42,662 nucleotides of DNA, taken from positions 1 to 42,662 of the forward strand of contig JADHOX010000005.1 in assembly GCA_016778805.1 (NCBI GenBank). Reading direction: 5' to 3'. The notes beneath the pieces are model-generated. The model saw only the letters and a list, made by a program, of their open reading frames with translations, made no database searches and was not told where the DNA came from. Position 1 is the first letter of the stretch. Every line of letters begins with the position of its first letter. The position numbers and the translations under genes are program-made. This stretch comes from Rickettsiales bacterium. Its GTDB lineage: Bacteria > Pseudomonadota > Alphaproteobacteria > Rickettsiales > JABIRX01. Shown here in pieces: positions 37,901 to 42,662 of the stretch.

Positions 37901-40900
37901 GACCCATTAAATCTATTTGTGTAGTCTCTGCTTGAGAAGCTTTAAATGCCAAAGCTTTGTGTTCAGGCAACCCTTCATATTTATCATGATCTCTAACTTG
38001 TGGACTAAGTAATGATTTATATGATACATTATGCCGTGATGCAAATGATGGATCTTCGCTTCTTGCATTATCCAAACTTATTATTTTAAGATCTTGTGAT
38101 AATTTATGACCTGCAAGCGTTGCCTCTCTATCAAGCAATGTATTTAATGCTACTTTTTGCTGATTACTAAAAGCGGACCAGTTAATAACCAAAGCTCCAT
38201 TTCCATGCTCTGGACTTCTTAAAAAAAACTCCAAGTCTGACTCCTCTGTCAAAGACACAGAGCTATTATCAGCTATTTTAAGCCTTGATCTAGTAAAATC
38301 TAATTGATCTGGATTATCTATATAAAATAACCTATCTTTATATTGCCTAATTAAATAATTGGCATGTTCATCTATTCGGTCAGTTGCTATTAAAATTTTA
38401 CTAGCTGCATTTGTAAGTAAGTTTTCAAAAACATCTTGCTCTAATGTTTGAAACGAAAATTTTGTTTGAAAATCTTGAAGTAATTTTTGCTTTAAATCTT
38501 GTTTTTGTGTCTGTCTTTCTCTTTGAGGAATTGCCTTACTAGTATTTGCTAGTAAAAATTGTCGCAATTCTTCTAAATCATTATTTAGTCCTATAGGATT
38601 AGATTTCTGAACAACTGAATTATCACTCTTTTCTGAGGCGTGATTATCTTTTTTTATAGTTAAAAAATTATAATTTTTATTATATATGTAACTTGGATTC
38701 TTTAAGTCTATTTTAATATTTTCGTCTCTTTGCTCTGCTTCAATCTTTTCGTCTCTTTGCTCCGCTTCAATCTTTTCGTCTCTTTGCTCTGCTTCAATCT
38801 TTTTGTCTCTTTGCTCTGCTTCAATTTTTTCGTCTTTTTGCTCTGCTTCAATCTTTTTGTCTCTTTGCTCTGCTTCAATCTTTTTGTCTCTTTGCTCTAT
38901 TTTATAAATTGTATTTGATTCTCTGCCACCGAGATCATAAGAAATCCAATTTTCTCCTTCTTTTAAGGCAATAATTACATGACTACCATTTATTCCATAT
39001 GCTCTTATATTATCTTTACTAATTCCAGCTTCTAGTAATTTATGATAAACAGCAGCTACTCGATGACGACAAGCTCCTAATTTTTGATCATATAAATTAT
39101 CAAGCCATAATTTAACATCTTCAGTATTATTAGGAATCTCAGCTATTATCTCTTTATAATCATCTGGTTTATCTTTAAACTCATTAATAATTTCCTTTGC
39201 GGTTAAATTTGACAACACTGCTTTTCTTGTTTGATCAGAACTAACAATATAACTAAAATCTATATCTCGGTCTGATTCTGAGTAATAAAAACCATCATCG
39301 CCTTTTAATATCCGAACACCTTTTGGAATATTTCCTATAACTCCTTCAAATTCATCAAAAGAACTTAGGCATGAAAGGAATTTTCTCTCACCTTTCTTTA
39401 ACGAAATGTTTAAACTTGCATATAATTTGCTTGATGATTGTGAACTTGCAAATTCTGCAATTTTTTCTGAAGTAACATTTGTAATAACAATAGTTTGAAA
39501 TTCATTTGCTGAAACAACTTCAAAATCCACACTACCAGATATCGTTACAGTTGCTACTGAATAAATAATTTGTGGATTACCTCTAAAATCATTATTTAAA
39601 ACCTTACCAGAAAGATACATTTGAAAACTTTGTTTCTCATTAGAAGAATCAAGTTTAAAATCATTATTTGACCTACCTAAAAATATCTCACCTGGTTTTG
39701 GTAAATTTTGCCGAGATTTTATCTCTTCTATATCATCAGACTTTATATCCAAATCTTTATAATATTGACTCTTAGCGATTGATAATTGATTAACCTCAAT
39801 TGTAATTTTGGGTTCTTTACATAATCTTTTTAACCGCTCAAATTCTAGAACTCGATGAGTTAAACTAAATGGGATCGAGATATGTTTCAAATTTGGAAAT
39901 AATTCCTTAAATTTTTCAAAGTCAATACTCATTATTTGAAATATTTCAAGAGTTACAACCTCATTGAAGAAATCTTTAGGATACATTCCTGATAATTCAT
40001 TTATTAATTTCGAACTCATGATTTCGAAAAAAATTGATGTTGGCCTTCTAGAAGAGATATAATCTATTTTTTTCCAATGAGACATAAATTTAGAAAAACT
40101 AAGCTTATTTGTCTTGTCTTTTTTGGTATTTCCTTTGACATCACTAAAATAAGAACAACAATGAAAAAGATTAGATATATTTTCAAAAGATGTCGTATTC
40201 CGATAACATTTTTTCATAATGAAATATTCAAAAATGTTAAAAGCTTGTGTTTCATCAATTAATAATGGATTGTAATCTGTTAAATTTTCTAATATTGATT
40301 CTGCTTCTTCAGGAAATATTGCAGCAATAAAAGGAGTAATTCGTATATTGCGCCTTTCCATTCTTTGTTTAACAAATTCTTTTGTTGCCTCTGGATTACT
40401 TTCATAAGCTGATTTAAAAAACTTTGAATATGACCATTCCTCAAATTCTATTTCAAGCCAATATTCATCCTTTAAAATGGTTGCCACCAAATCTGGCCTA
40501 ACCTCAAAAACTGTGCTAACAAATTTAAATTGTTCATTTCTGTTCCCTGGATTGAACTCTTTTAAAGAAATTTCATCAATTAAATTAGGCCAAACTTTAA
40601 TAAGACTTCTACATAACAAAGTATTATCGTTAATATTTTTTTTAATTAGAAAACTACGACAATATTGCTCATCAATAAATTCCTGAAATTTTAAAAAGCA
40701 GTCCTTGGCAATATCCAGTTTCGAAATTTTTTCTAGATCATTAAGCTTTACAGCCTGTTTTTCAGATTGAAATCGGATATTGCTATATTTATCACGTAAT
40801 TTTTGAATTAAATAATCATGATCTTCTGGAAATTCTCGCAAATATGATATAAGATCATCATTTTTTAATATCCTAAATACATTTTTTGCATATTCATAAT

Positions 40901-41981
40901 TAATGGTTTTAAGATTAAGCAAAGTTCCAAACGTAATTTGATCAAATTTAGATAAAAAGGAGTAATTAGGAACGGGATAAAACTTAATTAATTGCTCGAA
41001 AAATATAGTTCTAACTTCTGATTCTGACAAAGCCGAAATAAGAAGATTTGTATTGAATTTGTCATTAGCAAACAAATAATCAAAACATAACTTTAAATAT
41101 TTTTTATTACTCTCATAAAGTCTTAGGAAAATTCTCTCTCCTTGTATGATAGTAAAATCGGTTTCTCCCTGACTAAAACTTGACCAAATACTTTCAAAAA
41201 ACTTTTCTTTTTTATCAATTAAACTTTTTAATATCTGAGATTTTTTTTCTTGGTAACTTTTTATATCGGAATATAATGTTAACTTTCTAAGTAAAATTTT
41301 TTGACCATCTGTTTTTTCAATACATAAATTTGTTAGAACGTCAATTTTTTCAACAAAACTACTTGCTTCTTTTAATGTTTCATCTTCAGTTTTAAATATT
41401 TCAGATATTAACTGTTCAATATCATCTTCATAACTTTTAGGTTTGTCAAACAAATATAGCTTTAAATCATCATGAGCAACGAATGGATCATTTGAATTTT
41501 TAAATAACTCTGTAAATGATGTTCTAACTTCATATAAATCTACTGGATTTAAAACTTTTACCTTATCTCGTGCCAATTGAAAGCTATTCGCTAATTCTTG
41601 ATAGTCGAGTTTGTAGTTAAATTTTGTCAATTTATCTAAAATCTGATAATTTGCTAAATCCTCACTTAACTTTATAAAACCAAATGGCTCACTTTTACTG
41701 CATAAATAAACTTCAAAACCTATTTGAATTAGCTTCTTGGCAAATGCTATTCGATCTGTAAAGCTTAAATCAATACAGCCATTACTATCTAATATGATTG
41801 TTTTTTTATTAATTGCTTTTGCTGGTGAAGTACTTGATGTAAAAGCTTCTCTGCCAGAAGCTGCTAGGCTCGGATCAAATCTTTCGGTACCAGTTTTTTG
41901 TTTTCTAGCTTTTACTGATGCAAAAAATAAATAATCAGGTAATTTAAATTGTTGATATTTAACCCTTGTAACTTCTCTCAT
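34956..41981 (-). CDS. giant 2341-residue protein: transglutaminase-like module plus two midasin-like AAA+ modules
   Basis: The first ~900 residues are helical and unrecognised. Around 971-1016 a transglutaminase/papain-like core is visible: Cys971 in LGACRHRVAAVYHKLLEAGI, His1001 in GSHVIIAL and Asp1016 in WISYDLGG. A seven-unit nine-residue repeat (1029-1091, consensus EQRDKKIEA) follows. Residues ~1100-1700 are unassigned. Then come two P-loop modules. Module 1 has GHSGVGKS (1739-1746), FIDES (D1787) and ACNPIEYGGGR (N1830). Module 2 has GGAGVGKS (1977-1984), WIDEIN (D2036) and SCNSAGLEGR (N2077), then SPALRHRM. The CNP...GGR and SPALRHR forms resemble AAA_5/midasin/MoxR proteins. No signal peptide or membrane helix is evident, and no clear ribosome site precedes the ATG. 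It stands alone between metY and kbl. A host-directed or cargo-remodelling role is inference. Confidence 0.75.
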   Translation of the reverse strand: MREVTRVKYQQFKLPDYLFFASVKARKQKTGTERFDPSLAASGREAFTSSTSPAKAINKKTIILDSNGCIDLSFTDRIAFAKKLIQIGFEVYLCSKSEPFGFIKLSEDLANYQILDKLTKFNYKLDYQELANSFQLARDKVKVLNPVDLYEVRTSFTELFKNSNDPFVAHDDLKLYLFDKPKSYEDDIEQLISEIFKTEDETLKEASSFVEKIDVLTNLCIEKTDGQKILLRKLTLYSDIKSYQEKKSQILKSLIDKKEKFFESIWSSFSQGETDFTIIQGERIFLRLYESNKKYLKLCFDYLFANDKFNTNLLISALSESEVRTIFFEQLIKFYPVPNYSFLSKFDQITFGTLLNLKTINYEYAKNVFRILKNDDLISYLREFPEDHDYLIQKLRDKYSNIRFQSEKQAVKLNDLEKISKLDIAKDCFLKFQEFIDEQYCRSFLIKKNINDNTLLCRSLIKVWPNLIDEISLKEFNPGNRNEQFKFVSTVFEVRPDLVATILKDEYWLEIEFEEWSYSKFFKSAYESNPEATKEFVKQRMERRNIRITPFIAAIFPEEAESILENLTDYNPLLIDETQAFNIFEYFIMKKCYRNTTSFENISNLFHCCSYFSDVKGNTKKDKTNKLSFSKFMSHWKKIDYISSRRPTSIFFEIMSSKLINELSGMYPKDFFNEVVTLEIFQIMSIDFEKFKELFPNLKHISIPFSLTHRVLEFERLKRLCKEPKITIEVNQLSIAKSQYYKDLDIKSDDIEEIKSRQNLPKPGEIFLGRSNNDFKLDSSNEKQSFQMYLSGKVLNNDFRGNPQIIYSVATVTISGSVDFEVVSANEFQTIVITNVTSEKIAEFASSQSSSKLYASLNISLKKGERKFLSCLSSFDEFEGVIGNIPKGVRILKGDDGFYYSESDRDIDFSYIVSSDQTRKAVLSNLTAKEIINEFKDKPDDYKEIIAEIPNNTEDVKLWLDNLYDQKLGACRHRVAAVYHKLLEAGISKDNIRAYGINGSHVIIALKEGENWISYDLGGRESNTIYKIEQRDKKIEAEQRDKKIEAEQKDEKIEAEQRDKKIEAEQRDEKIEAEQRDEKIEAEQRDENIKIDLKNPSYIYNKNYNFLTIKKDNHASEKSDNSVVQKSNPIGLNNDLEELRQFLLANTSKAIPQRERQTQKQDLKQKLLQDFQTKFSFQTLEQDVFENLLTNAASKILIATDRIDEHANYLIRQYKDRLFYIDNPDQLDFTRSRLKIADNSSVSLTEESDLEFFLRSPEHGNGALVINWSAFSNQQKVALNTLLDREATLAGHKLSQDLKIISLDNARSEDPSFASRHNVSYKSLLSPQVRDHDKYEGLPEHKALAFKASQAETTQIDLMGLSDWRLALFGKILLEGESMVWHHSSFVDAVRTNASNFEISNLSEEAAKELNYEVKQAKAKGFFAYHGHRIKLPDDFDVKVTSKNFDFSKFNAISVRKNCKYEQAEGTVIINTHIFDQLLHKHQIKDGQYQEIPGLLEVNNSGSLSLFVTSELTEAQYYCMLNEAKRFNVKLKLLLAPYISLPSKIKTDNQVLLKASDGRGSELSGKSKIIVTNDLSSYGVQRDEQFIDIEDFGFEALISSITYKASQEGFSEFDQHISKFIEGLQKGEKFVLRGEFTDAMLNILAPFIAESGENLTIVVEDMDLSAKVIRYPRLDWLSDRLEFRYKELETKQEVIKRIEVEDKSFELADSEAKAKRFIETRKELVLDALAASNMLLLEGHSGVGKSSLMKEFEEHDHDKISVHRELNSFVQWAEDKSEGKTKILFIDESNIEDKHFTLFNGLKSVGAKSIFYNGKFYNLTENHKVVFACNPIEYGGGRFEQKLFNKGDIPIIEFRDFPASYIYEKILKRPIYCQRMSIRLDESRFKEICRPLIEEYKKYQELSGDTVRELQEQVLGELLIAFKVELAGDLKGSNFITTSATKAVEKELYDAINIRVKQRSGVFNGVASGLNGVLLEGGAGVGKSEMIKEMLKANNIRPKGYLGGHCYYKIEADMPLLEKRALIIKAFEEGNIVWIDEINSCLDDGLEKLLNSVLIGIHPDTGERSAKAGFMLLASCNSAGLEGRSIISPALRHRMSMPKLQELVDYKIEDFEQIIKHWYRHDEIDEVKALQLGRAFKEMISNPEYTEYNLRMFRDVLISEYGLTGKIHYQERVGEAGDLYSKTSIYEVSGDNLGDGFVGKIRAEHRTKDTINDKIAQSLKEALADTSTIGLLQKQINPEEFMNVVIEFAHANNGVGNAPKKAVDDFCREYGADIYELAKSFSASYQKYAQVNGLYTGREDGDNDALLRKDKEVGARLKRIPKELVEDLIKKALDIENISRL
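38709..38897 (-). repeat. 27-bp in-frame minisatellite, seven units
   Basis: Seven tandem 27-base units encode nine-residue repeats (consensus EQRDKKIEA; some units have E for the first K or K for R, and the last is degenerate, ending ENIKI). The unit length is a multiple of three, so gain or loss of units keeps the frame. The repeats would form a charged helix between the transglutaminase-like module and the C-terminal half. Confidence 0.92.
41822..41893. repeat. 72-bp imperfect palindrome inserted in frame, RPE-like
   Basis: The plus strand runs from CTGGT (41822) to ACCAG (41889-41893). It folds back through paired blocks: CTGGT/ACCAG, GAA/TTC, ACTTGAT/ATCAAAT (one wobble), and a central AGCTTCT/AGAAGCT stem with a 5-base loop. 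It encodes about residues 30-53 of the giant protein (TGTERFDPSLAASGREAFTS and on). Rickettsia palindromic elements of the RPE1 type insert in frame in genes and, as I recall them, encode peptides with a TER...RED.STGST pattern. The TER...REAFTSST spacing here is similar. The relation needs a search. Confidence 0.55.
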
Positions 41982-42194
41982 AATCTTTTTTTAGAAAAAT
42001 ATTATAATTTTTACTATAACTTTTTTCCTAAAAAAACTCAATCTAACATTTGAGACAAAGCAATATATCAAGTGATAATCACTGGGACTTGCACTTAATT
42101 GATAAAGGCGACTAATATAGCTTAAATGGTAATGCTGACTTTAGATTAAAGTGAAAAATAAATTTAAAACAATAACGCAAAATAAAAGTTACAT

Positions 42195-42216
42195 AAAGCC
42201 AATAAATATTGGCCTT
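42195..42216 (-). terminator. putative terminator of kbl
   Basis: On the minus strand a 9-bp stem AAGGCCAAT / ATTGGCTTT (one G-T pair, loop ATTT) lies 6 bases after the kbl stop and is followed by ATGTAACTTTT. From here to the giant gene start (42217 back through 41982) no gene is seen; the giant gene's promoter should lie there. Confidence 0.65.
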
Positions 42217-42222
42217 GTGGAG

Positions 42223-42662
42223 TTAAGCAGCCGATTTTAAGACATTATGCTTTTTACCAACACGAATAAAAGCATCTATTGCTCTATCCAAATGTTCTTT
42301 ATTATGTGCGGCAGAAATCTGAACTCTAATTCTTGCTTCACCTTTTGGTACAACAGGAAATGAAAAAGCAATTACATAAATTCCTTCATCTTCAATTAAA
42401 TCACGAGCCATTACTGCAGCAAGTTTTGCATCATATAACATAATTGGAACAACTGGATGAATACCTGGCCTTATATCGAAACCTGCCTCTATCATTTTTT
42501 GCCTGAAATAAAGCGTATTTTCAGCAAGACTTTTAATCAAATCTTTTGATTCTCTGATAATATTTAATATCTCTAAACTTGAAGCCGCAACCGCTGGAGT
42601 TGTATTATTTGAGAACAAATATGCTCTACTTTTATTACGAAGTTTATCAATAATTTCATTAC
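42223..42662 (-). CDS. kbl: glycine C-acetyltransferase (2-amino-3-ketobutyrate CoA ligase), C-terminal part
   Basis: The frame runs off the window edge, so the 5' part is missing. The visible ~145 residues match the end of Kbl: YLFSNNTTPAVAASSLEIL, FRQKMIEAGFDIRPGIHPVV, PIMLYDAKLAA, EGIYVIAFSFPVVPKGEARI and RVQISAAHNKEHLDRAIDAF. This PLP enzyme of the alpha-oxoamine synthase family splits 2-amino-3-ketobutyrate into glycine and acetyl-CoA, after threonine dehydrogenase (Tdh) acts. The SFPVVPKGEARIR form favours Kbl over the related ALA synthase or BioF. Tdh is not in the window but would be expected nearby. A hairpin terminator follows the stop. Confidence 0.92.
   Translation of the reverse strand, partial: NEIIDKLRNKSRAYLFSNNTTPAVAASSLEILNIIRESKDLIKSLAENTLYFRQKMIEAGFDIRPGIHPVVPIMLYDAKLAAVMARDLIEDEGIYVIAFSFPVVPKGEARIRVQISAAHNKEHLDRAIDAFIRVGKKHNVLKSAA

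Noticed and set aside
38709-38897. CRISPR array
   Set aside because: The units are directly adjacent without spacers and are translated in frame within a long gene.
38730-38918. Plus-strand frame of repeated hydrophobic units (FNLFVSLLC type)
   Set aside because: It is the antisense shadow of the 27-bp minisatellite in the giant gene; the repeat keeps any frame open, and there is no ribosome site or promoter.
42071-42083. Perfect short inverted repeat AGTGA-TAA-TCACT upstream of the giant gene as an operator
   Set aside because: A 5-bp arm is expected by chance in this length; no second copy or regulator is visible nearby.

Overview
The window comes from a very AT-rich, densely packed alphaproteobacterial chromosome. 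The best guess is a Rickettsiales-like, host-associated bacterium. The reasons are a DUF1013/TrcR-type regulator (an alphaproteobacterial family), a eukaryote-like type 2 IleS as in Rickettsia, a COQ7-type ubiquinone hydroxylase, a YfgM-like/BamB/Der cluster, an HslV with a short alphaproteobacterial-style propeptide, and in-frame palindromic and minisatellite DNA inside a giant gene. It is less reduced than classical Rickettsia, because panC, metY and kbl are present. Genus-level placement is inference; there is no rRNA gene in the window.

Layout. 1-3.1 kb: the end of trcR, then an 852-residue protein built on a pyruvate-carboxylase-type carboxyltransferase scaffold that looks catalytically altered. 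3.1-10.3 kb: zapE on the minus strand, divergent from a tight panC-lptF-ileS-gpsA run. 10.3-12.8 kb: the loosest part, with a lone 520-residue effector-like gene, a compact inverted-repeat element and two divergent tRNA genes (Ala-TGC and a CAT-anticodon tRNA). 12.85-19.2 kb: coq7, an RND efflux adaptor and permease, and murJ. 19.2-22.5 kb: uvrD-rmuC on the minus strand. 22.6-28.7 kb: an envelope cluster (AsmA-like, YfgM-like, BamB) ending in the ribosome-assembly GTPase der. 28.7-32.8 kb: mutL on the minus strand, then a small unknown gene and hslV-hslU. 32.8-34.8 kb: a VOC-fold protein and metY, with a clear terminator. 35-42 kb: one 2341-residue minus-strand gene. The last 440 bases are the C-terminal part of kbl.

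Most genes are housekeeping: envelope building (lptF, asmA-like, bamB, murJ), ubiquinone, translation, DNA repair and proteolysis. Gene pairs often overlap by 1 or 4 bases or lie within 15 bases, which points to translational coupling and very compact operons.

The parts most worth attention are three non-housekeeping genes. First, the giant protein has a central Cys-His-Asp transglutaminase-like module, a seven-unit nine-residue charged repeat, and two tandem midasin-like AAA+ modules at its C-terminus. A 72-bp imperfect palindrome is inserted in frame near its N-terminus and resembles Rickettsia palindromic elements. Second, the carboxyltransferase-like protein has no biotin domain and appears to have swapped a metal-ligand lysine. 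Third, the 520-residue protein ends in a tail carrying a PYEEI tyrosine motif. All domain calls were made by reading the sequence, without database searches.
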